Source: Sporolactobacillus sp. STSJ-5
GTDB taxonomy: Bacteria > Bacillota > Bacilli > Bacillales > Sporolactobacillaceae
Length of the DNA: 64,000 nt
Assembly: GCF_024385605.1 (NCBI RefSeq)
Contig: NZ_JANFOJ010000010.1
Location: forward strand, 1-64,000
Direction: 5' to 3'
The position numbers were made by a program, and so were the translations under genes. Below, piece by piece: positions 10,601 through 25,600 of this stretch. How positions within the stretch are numbered: the first letter of the stretch is position 1; each line of letters opens with the position of its first letter. The notes beneath the pieces were generated by a model, which made no database searches, was not told where the DNA came from, and saw only the letters and a program-made list of their open reading frames with translations.

Positions 10601-13600
10601 CAAATGGTGATAAGGGGACCCATGATCGGGCGCAGACACCTGAACAAGTGACAACTATTCGACGGACTGAAATGGCACTTGCTGCCCATGTACTCGGGAT
10701 TACGGTGAACTGGCTTAATTTTTCTGACGGAACTCTGTTTGCTAGAGAAGCAGAACTCAAAGAGAAGGTGTTTCGGAAAATCAGATTGGAGCGACCGGAT
10801 ATTTTGATTACTTTTGATCCCTTTAAAAAATATGATGTTCATTCCGATCATATTACAATTGGGTGTGTTGCTTCAGAGGCGGGTTATTTGGCGGACGGCT
10901 TCTGCTATTACCCCGAACATCTGGAAGAAGGCATTGAACCTTCAAAGCCGCAGGAAACTTATCTTTTCAACACCGATGACCCTAATTATTCGGTAAATAT
11001 TCGTGAGACATTCCATTTGAAAGTTCAATCGGCGGAGCAGCATGTCAGTCAGTTTGGCGGCGGCTCCTTTAAAGAACAACTTCTGCATCGAATTCGTTTG
11101 GAAGGCGGCAATGAACAGGATCTATATCTTGAATCTTTTCATAAGCTTTATTATAGTGAGCTTTTGATTTAATGTAATTTGCGATAAGTCTCTTCCTTTT
11201 ATTTGTTATCCGCAGTCGAATGGATGCTTCATTTAATGTTCAGAGAGAGAAACATAGTGGACTGGCCAGGGGCAATTAATTTACCACATCCAGTTCTGAA
11301 CGCCTCTGCAAATAAATAAGTGAAGAAAAAATGAAAGCGCTTTACTATGAGGGCTTTTTTATGCTACTCTTTGAGTAGGTTCAATGAGAAAACAACCACA
11401 CAGCTCCGCCATAGAAGCTTTTTGAAAGGAGAATGAACGATGCAAAGAAAGCTTTATCCTTCAATGATGTGTGCTAATTTTAATCATCTTTCAGAAGAAA
11501 CACGACTGCTGTCAGAATCGGCAATTGATGGGTTACATATGGATATTATGGATGGGGCTTTTGTCCCGAATTTTGGGATGAGTCCGGAAGACTTTAAAAC
11601 AATTTCGGATCACACAAACAAATTACTTGATGTCCATCTGATGATTTACCATCCGGAAAATTATGTGGAAAAGTTTATTAAATTAGGAGCAAGACGCGTT
11701 TACTTTCATCCCGAAGCAACGCCGCATGCATCCCGGATTATTAGCCAAATTAAGCAGCTCGGTGCAGAGGTTGGCATTGCAATTAATCCTGGGACGTCCG
11801 TTGATTTTGTTAGCGAACTTTTACCGCTCGTTGATCAAGTACTGGTCATGACCGTTAATCCGGGCTTTGCCGGTCAGGAGTATCTTGAATTTGTCACTGA
11901 AAAAATTAAACGATTGAGTAAACTTCGCCAGTCCGATCACTTTGAAATTGTAGTTGATGGGGCAATATCTTTAAAAAAGATTCAGGAATTGAGTATGCTT
12001 GGCGTCACGGGTTTTGTACTTGGTACTTCTGCTCTTTTTGGCAAGGGGAAAAGTTACGGAGAAATTATTGATTCAATAAAACAGTTTCAGGAAGCTGCTG
12101 TTTTCAATGGAACGGATTTGTCTTGCTGATTGAACCTGTTGCTTTTGGAACGTGCTCCCATCTTAGGAGCTGGAACAGAATGCTATCCACTTTTTCCATC
12201 TTTTCTATTTAATAATCCTAAAAAAACAACTGAAGATGTTGTGTAAACTTGAGACGCTAAATGACCAATAGCGTCCTTTTATTTTTATGAAGGATTATAA
12301 TTAATATTAGTTTTGAATTTTATTCAAGGAGCTTAATTATGGACAAAGAGCAGTCATTGAGGTTGATTGAGAAATTATCAAATGCGAATGGTGTTTCAGG
12401 CTTTGAGGATGAGGTGGCCGGCATTTTTTCTGATGCTGTACGCCCATTTGGCAAAGTTGTGGAAGACCATATGCGCAATGTGTATGTGAAGCGAAATGAA
12501 AATTCGGGAAACGGATTGGTTGTTCAATTGGACGCGCACAGCGACGAGGTTGGTTTTATGGTTCAGGCGATCAAGCCGAACGGAATGCTGCGGTTTGTGA
12601 CAGTAGGCGGCTGGGTCCGGGCAAACATTCCTGCTCATAAGGTGCGTGTGCGCAATCGGGAAGGTGTATATATCCCGGCGATTATTGCCAGCACACCGCC
12701 TCATTTTATGACGCCGGAAGAGCGCAATCGTCTGCCGCAGGTCGCTGATATGGTGATCGATGTTGGTGCAACTTCCGCCGAGGAGGCGGCGCATGATTTT
12801 AAAATTGATATTGGTGCACCCGTCGTGCCTGACGTTACCTTTGAGTTTCTCAGGGAAAAGGATGTGATGCTCGGGAAGGCATTCGATAATCGTATTGGGA
12901 CGGCGGTTATGGCTGAGGTACTTCGCGAGTTGGACGGCACCTCTTTAAATGTGGATGTCGTGGCTTCATTGTCTGCTCAAGAGGAAGTCGGGGAGCGCGG
13001 CGCCCAGGTTGCCGTGAAGAAAGTTAGTCCTGATGTTTCCGTTGTCTTCGAGGGTGCACCGGCGGATGATACCGTCATGCCGGATTACATGATTCAGACG
13101 GGATTAAAGCGAGGTCCAATGCTGCGTGACTTTGATAAATCAATCATTGTCAATCCGCGCTTTCAAAAGTTTTGCCTGGACATTGCGAAGAAAAACGAGA
13201 TCAAGGTGCAGCGTTCCGTGCGAACAGGCGGCGGCAATGACGGCGCTGTGATTAATTTGTATCAAGGTGCGCCGACCGTTGTGATTAGTGTACCGGTGCG
13301 CTATGCACATACTCCGTATTGCTTCGTTGCGTATGAAGATTTTGTCTCCGCCGTGAATTTGACCGTAGAAATTCTGAAGTCGCTGGATACAGTGGTTATT
13401 GGAGGATTTTAAGAAATAGGATTCTTGGAAGCAGGCCGATTGTGGCCTGCTTTTTTTACGGAGGGAAGGTGAAAACAGCGTTAACCGCCTATCTGACAGT
13501 AGACGGAAAATGCACCACATCGTATCAATGGAAAAAACACTTATAATATGAGGAAAGTTGAGCCGAAGAGAAGGAGTTAGACCGAACGTTTGAAAAGTTA

Positions 13601-16600
13601 GGCCGAATCCATGGAAAGCTAGATCGAATGCTCGAACAGTTAGACCGAAAAGTGGAGGTTAGGTCGAATCCATGGAAAGCTAGATCGAATGCTCGAACAG
13701 TTAGACCGAAAAGTGGAGGTTAGGTCGAATCCATGGAAAGTTAGGCCGAACACTCGAGAAGTTAGACTGAATCCATGGAAGGTTTGGACTTCTGTCAATA
13801 AAGTGGACACAAAAAATTGGTTCAAATACATTTCAAAGCCCACCGCGCTGCGCTTGGTTGGATTCAACCACGAACAGTTGAAAGAGCCAACTCTTCATGA
13901 TTGAACCCTAATGGGCTATTTATGAACTCTTTTCAGCTTGCTCAACTTGATATAAGTGTTCAACTTGACTCGGTGAACAATAGCCCAAGCTTGAGTGTTT
14001 CCGCCATTGGTTATAGCGGCTGATGTAATGGTTAATCGCATGAATCGCTTCTTTGCGTGATTTAAAACGTCTTCGATACACCAACTCTTTCTTAAGTGTC
14101 GCATGAAAAGATTCCATACAGGCATTATCATAAGGATCTCCCTTACGACTCATGCTGATCTGCATCTTGTGTTCTTTGAGTAACTCCGTATAATCTCCAG
14201 AGCAGTATTGTGAGCCCCGATCTGAGTGATGAATCAGCCCTTCCTCCGGCTGACGTTTCATGATTGCCATCTTCAGTGTCTGTAAGGGAAGCTCTGTCTT
14301 CAGGGTTGTAGCCATATGCCAACCAATCACTTTTCTAGAGAACAGGTCAATCACTGAAGCAAGATAAATCCAACCTTCCAACGTCCAAATATAGGTCATA
14401 TCCGTTACCCATGCCTTATTGGGTGCGTCTTGGTGAAAGTTTCGATTAAGTAGGTTCGGATAGATCTTCTGGTCATGATTTGAGTCGGTCGTCGTCAAAT
14501 AGTTTACCTCTGGTGTCGCTCTTAGTCCCATTTCTTTCATCATACGTGCAACCGTCTTCTGAGAGATCACATGGCCCCAGTTTAGAAGGTCATCATGCAC
14601 CCTGGGGCTTCCGTATGTCCCATCACTCAGGTAGAAGGATTTTCGAATCAGACGTTTCATCTTTTTTCGATCGTGTGCCCGTTCGGTTTCGCGCGTTCGT
14701 GCTTGTCTCCACTTGTAATAGCCGCTCTTCGATACGCTCAGCACTTTGCACATCATCACTACAGAATGTTCATCTCGAAGAGCATGAATGAACCTGTACC
14801 TTACGTTTGGTCGTGCGTGAAGATGTGCATCGCTTTTTTTAAGATTTCGTTTTCCTCTTTAAGCCGTTTGATCTCTTTTTCCTGTTCTTTTTGAATGCGC
14901 GCTAATTCGTTTTGAGTCTGGTACTTCGTAATGTTGCCCTCGTTCCGTTTCTCACGATAACTGGACACCCACCGACTAACTGTAGAATTCGCAATCTCTA
15001 ACTCATACGCGATCTCCCGCGCCTTTCTTCCATCGTCAACAACAAGTCTAGCTACATAGTCTCGATAGTCATGATCGTAGTGTTTTGCCATGATGGACAC
15101 GTCCTTTTAAATGATAGTTAAATCATACGGGATCCCATTTTAACATGTCCACTATTAAGACTAACTTAAGTTAGACCGAACACTCGAGAAGTTAGACCGA
15201 ATCCATGGAAGGTTAGACCGAAAGCTCGAAAAGTTGAACCGAATCTCCCTTTGCTGCGCAGTCCATCTTTACTGTATACTCCTTGCATTATCTTCAATAA
15301 GGGAAACTTTACATTTTATTCCTGATTTTTGTCAATCATACATAGACGCTAGGACTTTACTATGAGAAAATTAAAACTATATATTTTTGGTTCTTTGGAC
15401 CTGATGAAATAGAGTTTAAGCTGCAGAAGATTGAAAGTTTATTTGGGGGGAGTCGAAAATACATATGAAAAAAATAGTAACAGGTGCACTGGTTGCGGTG
15501 CTGCTGCTTGCGTCCTTTGGCATTCCGTTAGGCGGACAAGCTCATGCGAGCAGTTCATACAGTGCTTACGTCAAAACCTATACACTGAAGGTACGAAATA
15601 AAGCGAGTAAAAAATTTAAAGTGCTGCGCACACTGAACATGGGAAATAAGGTAAAAGTGACGAGTATTCATGGTTCATATTCTCGCATCTCTTATAAGGG
15701 AACGACCGGTTATGTGCAGTCAAAACATATAAGTAGAACCAAGTTCGGCGCGTACCCTGCTTATGTGACAGCGTACACATTGAAAGTGCGCAGTAAAGCG
15801 AGTATTCATTATTCAGTGAAGCAAGTGCTCAGCATGAGCAATCAGGTGTCTGTTATAGGGAAGGGAAACAAATACGCACTGATCAGCGCAAACGGGGTAA
15901 CAGGCTATGTACGGAATCAATGCCTGACGACGACTCCGTTTGCGGCACGTACTGCGTTTGTGACTTCTCCGACATTGAAAGTTCGCGATCACGCAAGCAC
16001 AAAGTACACGGTACTGCGTACGGCTCGGTTCAGAGATCAAGTCCAGATCACTGGAATGGGCAAAAAATATGCTCAAGTTCAATTTGATAATGCGACCGGA
16101 TATGTTCAGGCGGCTTATTTAAGCAACACACGTCCGGCGGAGATCAGTTATTTTACGACACAGTATCCATATCCACTTGATGTTGCGGTAAACCGCCAAC
16201 TCAATGCATCAGCACAGACGGATAATCATTATACGATGTATGTGCCGAAGGACAGTCTTACTTTCGACGGTATTCAGTGGACCGTAAATGGGAATACAGA
16301 TGTGCGAGGCGGTGCTGATGGGAGCGCGTGGATCGTCAAGCAAGTCAAGCAAGGAGCACAGCTGTCAAATGATTTAGTGAAACCGGTAGATGGAAATGAT
16401 TCTTGGTTTCAGATTGGTACAAGTATGGGATGGGTCAATGCATCACCGAACGATTTGCGTTCGATGCTCGATCCAAATAGTTTTTCGAATACGTCGCCGG
16501 AATTCTATCAATTTCTGAATCTCTCAACGACAACCAGTGTAAATGCTGATGAAATTAATAACAATATTTTAAATGGAAAAGGTATTCTTGCAGGGAAAGC

Positions 16601-19600
16601 AGCGACGTTCATTCAAGCAGCAAGTGATCAACATATCAATGAAATTTATCTGATCGCGCATGCGTTGCTTGAAACGGGAAACGGCACTTCTCAACTAGCC
16701 ACTGGTCAACTGCAGGGTACGGGAACGGACGGTCAGCTGCATACGGTCTATAACATGTTCGGGATTGGTGCGACCGACGATAATCCAAATCAAGCAGGTG
16801 CGGATTTTGCGGCAAGACAAGGCTGGTTTACCCCGGAAGCAGCAATCCTCGGCGGCGCCCAATTTATCGCACAAAGTTATATTAATAGTGCGGCCTATCA
16901 CCAGGACACGCTTTATAAAATGCGCTGGAATCCGGCGAATACTCAGACGGCATCGCATCAGTATGCGACTGATATTGGTTGGGCCGTCAAACAGGCACGT
17001 ATCATGAATTATTATTATGGAAAACTTTCCGGCTATACGCTGCGTTTTGAGTTACCAAAGTATTAATCAGATGTAAGAAGCATTAATGTTCATTCACAAG
17101 GGCCTTTTTGGCAGATGCATTGCCGGAAGGCTTTTTTACACCTTGGCGAAAATGAATGATTCATATGTTTTTTCTCAATAGAATCGCTTTTGAAAGCAGG
17201 CGTATTCTTTACTTCATATTGGACAGAGTCATGGGTTGGTTATATAGTGATATTATTGATATGTGTAAATTTTTCAATAACTCTGAGAACATTTTTTCCT
17301 TCTTATTTCCAATAATCTTTGAGTCATCATGTTATCTAGTATTTTGCTTTTTTAATCAATACATCTTCTTAATTGTTCCGGATTCAAAGGAGGTTATGTG
17401 ATGATTACACTTAACCATTTATTTGCGTTGCCTGAACTTGAGCCGATACATCTTGTCGCCGGTAAAGAGGGGATGGAACGTCTGGTTTCCGGTGTGAACG
17501 TGATGGAGAGCGACAGCCTTTTCGATTTTTTTAAAGAGGGCGAGCTGCTCGTGACGACGGGTATTAATATGGAAAAAGATGAGCAGAGACTCATGTCGAT
17601 GATTGTAAATGTCTACGAGCATAAGGCATCCGGTGTGATACTTAATGTCGGTCCTTACATCCCCCATATTCCGAATCAAGTGCTGGAGTTTGCAGATGAG
17701 CATCAATTTCCGATCTTTGACATGCCATGGGCATACCGGGTCGCGGATTTTGTGAAAATTACGATTCAATTTCTTGCTTCGGCAGAGCAGAGTCAAATCC
17801 GTTCAAAGCACACACTGACCGAGCTGCTATTCAATGATATTCCTGACTATGACTATGTGTATAAAGAATTTGATCAGCTGGGCATTAAAACCGATCAACT
17901 ATTTTCGATTATTGTTTGTTCTTTTGATTCAAAAAAGACGATTCCCTCCTCGCTTGGTTATATCGTTGAAGTAACACTTTCGCGAAAATATCGGTTGTTG
18001 CTGTCCATACATCATGACAATCAGCTGATTTTTCTTGCTGTTCAAATGCGTGGATCAGACCTGACACTTGCTTCTCTTATGCAAAACATAAAAAATGGAT
18101 ATGATTCCCAAATAGGTATGCATCAGATGTATCTTGGCATGGGAAATGAATACCCATTAACAGAGGTCGTGAAGAGTTATCACGAAGCGTTAATGGTGCT
18201 CCGAATTACGAAGCGTCATTCGCATCTGCAAATCTATGAATACAAAGATTTAGGCGCGTATCGTATTATTATGGGCGTACAAAAGCCTCGCGTGATTGAA
18301 AATTTTTATCAGAGCTATTTAGGTGTCCTATACCGGTATGATCATCTGCATGAAACAGATCTCGTTCACTTTTTACGAGTCTTTCTTGAGGAAGACGGGC
18401 GAACGTCACTCATTGCACGTAAGGAATTTATTCATCGCAATACAGTCCTCTATAAGGTGAAAAAGATTGAATCGATTCTCGGTACAGATCTCTGTCATCC
18501 CTTTGTGAAGACCAATTTGCAACTGGCATTTATGATTGAAGACATGATTAAGTAATGTGCATTTGCTTTGTGCGAATGCACATTATTTTTTGGCTGAATG
18601 TTCATTGTATTCAATATTGGTAGGTATATCATTATATTATATTAATTCAGAAAATTAATGGGAGATGGCGGATTATGGAACCTATTGAAGATAGGCAAGT
18701 CAAGAGGGACGATCAGTTGTATGTCTTGCATTCCTGGTCCAAACAAAAAGATGTCCATCCCAAGATCATTAAGAAGGCAAGCGGCATTTTCTTCTGGGAT
18801 GATGCAGGCAAGAAGTATTACGACATGTGTTCGCAGCTCGTTTACCTGAATGTCGGTCACAATCATCCGAAGCTGATGGAGGAGTTTAAACATATTGGTG
18901 AAATTCCGCTTTCATCGCCAGGATTTGCGACTGCTTCAAGAGCGGAACTGGCAAGGAAGATTATTGAGGTGGCACCAAAAAATATGGCAAAAGTGTTCTT
19001 TGCCAATGCCGGTGCGGATTCAAATGATCACGCAGTGAAAATTGCACGGATGGTCACGGGAAGATATAAAATATTCTCCCGCTATCGATCTTACCATGGA
19101 GCGACTTTTGGGGCGGGAAATCTTTCCGGTGAGAATCGCAGATTCACTGTTGAACCGGGGCTGCCGGGGTTTATTAAATTCGAGACACCTTATCTTTATC
19201 GGGAATCGATTCATTTTGACAGCGAGGAAGCGGCGGCAGCTTTTTACGTGGACCGACTCAACAGCCAGATTCTGTATGAGGGGCCGGATTCGATTGCCGC
19301 AATTTTTATGGAGACCATTCCGGGAAGCAACGGGGTGTTGATCCCACCTAAAGGTTATATGGAAGGCGTTCGCGAACTGTGTACCAAATACGGAATTTTG
19401 ATGATTTGCGACGAGGTCATGGCAGGCTTTGGCCGTACGGGGAAAATGTTCGCGGTCGAGCATTTCGATATCGAACCGGATATCATGACGTTTGCGAAAG
19501 GCGTCACTTGCGGTTACAGTCCGCTTGGCGGCGTGATTGTCAGCCGGGCAATTGCCGATTACTTTGATGATCACGTGCTGATGACCGGTTTGACCTACAG

Positions 19601-22600
19601 CGGACATACCGTATCTACTCAGATTGGCTGCGCAACGCTGGATATTTATAAGAATGAGCACCTGGTTGAGCATGCGGCAGCGATGGGGGATGTACTGGCG
19701 GAACGGTTGGAGCAGCTCAAGGAGCGTTTTGCCTCGGTCGGTGATGTTCGACATATCGGCTTATTTGCAGCGGTGGAACTCGTTAAGGATAAGCAGACGA
19801 AGGAACCGATCATTGCTTATGGTATGGATTATGGCAAGGACACGGTCGGCCTGATGAAAAAATTTGTTGGTCTACTTTTGGAACAAGGCTTCTATACTTA
19901 TTCTCATGAGTCCAGTGTCATGATCGCGCCGCCACTAATCATTACGGAAGAGCAAATAAATAAAGCAATGAATCTGTTTGAGTCTGCACTTGCTGCATTT
20001 GAGAACACATATCTTTTTCCGGATCAAAAGCTGATGACTCCATAATTAAGGTCGATTGTTTTCTACACATGAAAGATATTTTTTTTCAATGAAAAATGTA
20101 ATTTGTGCTTGATGTTCTGTCGTGGAGATTCTGTTTACCGGGAGGTGATCGTTTTGCAAGAACAAAAGGTACTTGTCAATGCGGAACGGTTGAAGGAGAC
20201 AATTGAGCGGTTCGCTGATTTTGGCCGTACGGATCATAACGGTGTGACACGGTTATCACTTTCAAAAGAGGATATCAAGGCGCGAACTTATCTCATTTCA
20301 TGCTGTGAGGAGCTTGGAATGACTGTCAAAGTTGACGACGTTGCCAATATTTACGCCACGATGGAGGGAAACGAGGATCTGCCTCCGCTTGTCATGGGCT
20401 CGCATCTGGATTCTGTTAAAAAAGGAGGACGGTTTGACGGTGTACTGGGAGTTATTGCTGCTTTAGAGGTTGCCAGGACACTTCATGATCATCATATCAA
20501 GCCTAAGATTCCGTTCATGCTTGTTGATTTCACAAATGAGGAAGGTGCCCGCTTTGATCCTGCTATGATGTGTTCCGGAATTATAACCGGAAAATTCGAC
20601 AAATCGGAGATGCTGAAAAGTACTGATTCAGAGGGTGTGACGTTCGGGGAAGCGCTGGCTGCCAGCGGCTATGAAGGAGGGGCTGGCAATCGATTGCAAG
20701 AGGCATCAGCCTATCTCGAAATGCATATTGAGCAGGGTCCCGTTCTGGAAAGCGAAGAAAAGACGATCGGGGTTGTCGAAGGCGTCGTCGGTATGGTGAA
20801 TGAAGAAATTGAAGTATGCGGTGAATCTGATCATGCCGGGACGACGCCGATGAGCATGCGCAAAGATGCACTGTTTGCGGCGACCGATGTTATTACATTG
20901 CTTCGCAAGAAACTCAGCAGGCTGGATTCAAATCTTGTTTACACTATGGGGCGGATGCTTGTCTCTCCCAACATTCATACAGTCATTCCAAATCGGGTCA
21001 CATTCACGCTGGAAGCTCGGCACAAGGATCCGGACGTGGTGGCACAAGTTGTTCAAGCAATCAATGAATTGCCCGATTCAATCGGCGGCTGCTCAATCAG
21101 GGCAAGAAAATTATGGGCCAGGGAGACGGTTGAATTCGATCACAAGATCTGCGATCAGCTGGAATGTTCCACAAAGGAGCTGGGCTATTCTTACAAAAGA
21201 ATGTACAGTGGTGCCGGACATGATGCACAATACATCGCTGATTTCATTCCAACGGCGATGATTTTCGTACCGAGTGTTCATGGCAAAAGCCATTGCGAAG
21301 AGGAATTAACTTCCTATGAAGATTGCGCAAAGGGGGTGAATGTGGCTTTAGATGCCGTGCTTTCCATGATTTTGGACGAATGATTTCGCACTGATTCTTT
21401 TTTATTCAGCTTTTAAGAAATAAAAAGATTCCTTTGATAAGGAAAGCTTTTACAGATGTGACGGGTTCTTTTGATGGCTAGTCTGCAACTCCACTCAAAT
21501 TAGGGAGGCATTCATATGTTGAAAACTCAAGTTGAACAAGACGGAATTGTTACTCTTACCAGCGAAGCAGCTGATAGTCTAAAAGACAGTCACATGCTGA
21601 ATGAAGATCTGCGTCCGACGACAAAGGAAGAGCATCATTGGACGGCGTATAATTTTTCAAGTCTTTGGATTGGAATGTGTATCTGTATACCGACTTATAC
21701 GATGTCTTCTGGGCTAATTGCGCTTGGTATGAACTGGTGGCAGGCAATCGTCACGATCATTTTAGGAAATCTGATTGTGCTTGTCCCAATCTTGTTAAAT
21801 ACTCATGCGGGAACGAAATTCGGAATTCCCTATCCTGTGTTCGCACGGTTGTGGTTTGGTTCCAAAGGGGCACATATTCCGGCAATTGCACGTGCGATCG
21901 TTGCTGCTGCTTGGTTCGGCATCAACTGCTGGTACGGCGGTGCCGCCATTGACACGCTGCTTGTGTCAATGACCGGCTGGGAAAATGTCGGGGGTCACTT
22001 ATTCATCTCGTTTTTCGCTTTTTGGGCATTAAATGTTATTGTCGCTTATCGTGGCCCGGAATCAATTCGAAAAATGGAGGCCTGGGCAGCTCCGGTACTT
22101 ATTGTTCTTGGCCTTGCTTTATTGATTTGGGCAATCGTCGCTGCCGGGGGGTTCGGTCCGATGCTGTCTGCACCTTCTAAATTTACATCCGCAGGACAGT
22201 TTTTCACGATTTTCTTCCCATCCTTAACGGGCGTGATTGCTTTTTGGGCAACATTGGCACTCAATATTCCTGATTTTGGTCGCTATGCCAAGAGTCAAAA
22301 AGCACAAATCGTTGGGCAGTCAATTGCTCTTCCTGGAACGATGGGACTGTTTGCTTTTATCGGTGTTGCAGTAACTTCTGCTACTGTGGTTATTTTCGGT
22401 CAAGCAATTTGGGATCCGGCTGCTTTGATGTCGCATTTTCCTCCATTTATTATCTTGATTGGTACTGTAGGCATTATTTTGGCTGCTTTAACAACAAACG
22501 TTGCTGCAAATGTTGTCGCACCGGCACGTGCTGCGGAGAATCTATGGCCTCGGAAGATCACTTTTGCAGGTGGTGCCGTATTGACCGGAATTCTTGCACT

Positions 22601-25600
22601 AGCAATGCAGCCATGGTACCTTGTGGGTAATATTTCCAATTATATTTTCGTATTTCTTGGTGGTTACGGAGCATTACTCGGACCTATTGACGGCATCGCC
22701 ATTGTTGATTATTGGATCGTCCGCCAGCGCAAGCTTTCATTAACGGAGCTGTATTCACCTACTGGCCGTTACAGCTATGCTTCAGGTTTTAATATGAAAA
22801 GTATTTATGCATTCTTGATTGGTATTGTGATCTCTGTTCTCGGACTTTTTGTACCGGGTTTGCACTTCTTGTGGGATAATGCCTGGACGATCGGTCTCAT
22901 TGTCTCAGGGTGTGTCTACGGATACTTAATGAAAAATGATTCAAGTCGTCTGACTGACGCTGAGTATGCCGCAATCACGGTTGTTATGGATCCACCGAGT
23001 GCCTCCAAAGATATTGCCGGGAACATGGTGAAACAAGGTCCGGAGAATGTGTAATCATATAAATTAATGAGTCATCCGGAAGATGAATTAAATGGAGGTG
23101 GCTGTCGCAATGGATTCGCCTGATGCATCTGTTCTTTGGAAGATTTTCGATGAAGTGGAACCCGACTTGAAACCGAAAGAGGTCATGGAGGAAGCGAATC
23201 GCTGCCTGTTCTGTTTCGATGCTCCTTGCACGAAGGCATGCCCGACAAACATAGACGTTCCGCTCTTCATTAAGAAAATTACAACAGGCAATATGAAAGG
23301 CTCGGCACGTGTCATTATGGATGCTAATCCGATGGGCGCAACATGTGCGCGTGTGTGTCCGACAGAAGAATTGTGTGAAGGTGCCTGTGTGCTGAATGAT
23401 GCATCGCTACCGATCATGATTGGCGATTTGCAGCGTCACACAACAAATTGGGCAATGAAAAATAACCCGCAATTGTTTGAAGCAGGCAAGCCGAACGGCA
23501 AAAAAATTGCAATCATCGGAGGAGGTCCGGCGGGACTGTCGTCGGCGCGGGAACTGGCTCGATTTGGTTATCAAGTCACCATTTATGAGAAGCATGAAAA
23601 AGCAGGAGGTTTGAATACTTACGGCATTGTTCCTTTCCGTCTGCCGCAAAGGGTAGCACTTTGGGAAGTGGAACAAATTGAACAACTTGGTGTGTCGATC
23701 CGAACAAATTGTGAAGTTGGGAAAGATGTCTCTGTTCAATCAATCATGAATGAATCTGATGCTGTCATTTTGGCTATAGGGATGGCAAATGTTCCATCAC
23801 TCGGTATTCCGGGTGAAGATCTGGATGGAGTCTATGATGCCATCCGACTCATTGAAAAAGTGAAAGATGGCAAACCCACGCGTCAATTTATCGGCAAAAA
23901 GGCAGTTGTTGTTGGTGCGGGAAATACAGCAATTGACGCAGCGACCTGCTTGAAACGGCTTGGAGCTGCACGGGTACACATTGTTTACCGGCGCTCTGAG
24001 GCAGAAATGACTGCATACCCTTTTGAATTTCGATTTGCCAAAGAAGATGGAATCGAATTTTGTTGGCAGACACAACCGAAAAGGATTGTAAGTGATGGGG
24101 ATGGTCATGTAGCGAAGCTTGAATGCGTGCAGATGAAGCTTGGTGATGAAGATGCAAGCGGACGTCATCGGCCGATTAAGATTGAAAATTCGGATTTTAT
24201 TATGGATGCAGATGTGATTGTGAAGGCGATCGGCCAAAATCGCTATAAATCACTCATTGATGCATTTGGATTAGTTCATTCGCATGGTGTTGTGACGGTT
24301 AATCCCGAAACGTTTCAGACATCAAATCCAAAGGTGTTCGCTGCAGGGGATGTCATTTTCGGTAACGGGAAAGGTGAAGCCATGGTGGTTGCTGCTGCAG
24401 AACAAGGAAAACGGACAGCACGTGCCATCCACGAGCAAATGTTCAGCAAAATTTAAGATAAGGGGTGATTTTTATGGCGGATTTGCAGATTGATTTTGCA
24501 GGCATTAAGTCGAAAAATCCATTCTGGCTGGCTTCCGGGCCGCCAACAAACACAGGCTATCAAGTTCAGCGTGCGTTCGATGCGGGATGGGGTGGCGCGG
24601 TCTGGAAAACTCTTGGTGATCCGGTCATCAATGTCACCTCGCGCTTCTCAGGTCTAAACTACGGCGGACAGCGGGTGGCGGGTTTTAACAATATTGAGCT
24701 GATTACCGATCGGCCGCTTGAGGTCAATTTGCGTGAAATCAGGGAAACGAAACGAAACTATCCGGATCATGCCATTATCGCTTCACTGATGGTTGAACCA
24801 AAGCAAGAAAAATGGCACGAAATTGTCCGGCGGGTTGAAGATGCCGGTGTCGATGGTCTGGAACTTAATTTTGGATGTCCTCATGGTATGGCTGAACGCG
24901 GAATGGGTTCTGCATCCGGACAGGTTCCGGAATTGGTCGAAAAGCAGACCTATTGGGCAAAAGAAGCTGCCGAAACCCCGGTTATCGTGAAGCTGACGCC
25001 GAATATCACAGACATTACGGCTACGGCATTTGCCGCGGCACAAGGCGGCGCGGATGCGATCAGTATGATCAACACCATTAATAGTTTAATGGGTGTTGAC
25101 CTGGATAGTTGGAACACCATTCCTAATGTGGCGGGCAAAGGAACGCATGGTGGGTATTGCGGTCCGGCTGTTAAGCCAATTGCACTGAGCATGGTTGCTG
25201 AATGTGCACGTGAATCGGATATTCCAATTCCGATTTCCGGAATCGGAGGGATTGAGAATTGGAGGGATGCTGCCGAATTCATGCTGATGGGAGCGTCAAC
25301 CGTTCAAGTGTGCACTGCTGCGATGCACCATGGGTTCCGAATCGTGGAAGATATGATTGACGGACTGAACAATTATGTTGATGACAAGGGCCTTGCTTCT
25401 GTAATGGATCTGGTCGGTCAATCCGTTCCGAAATACTTGAAGTGGGGCGATCTCGATCTGAATCACAAAGTCGTTGCTCATATTAATCAAGATTATTGCA
25501 TTCATTGTAACAAATGCCATATCGCGTGTGAGGATGCAGCGCATCAATGTATTGAATTTTTCACGGATGCGGATGGCCGGAGAGCACTTAGCGTTCGTGA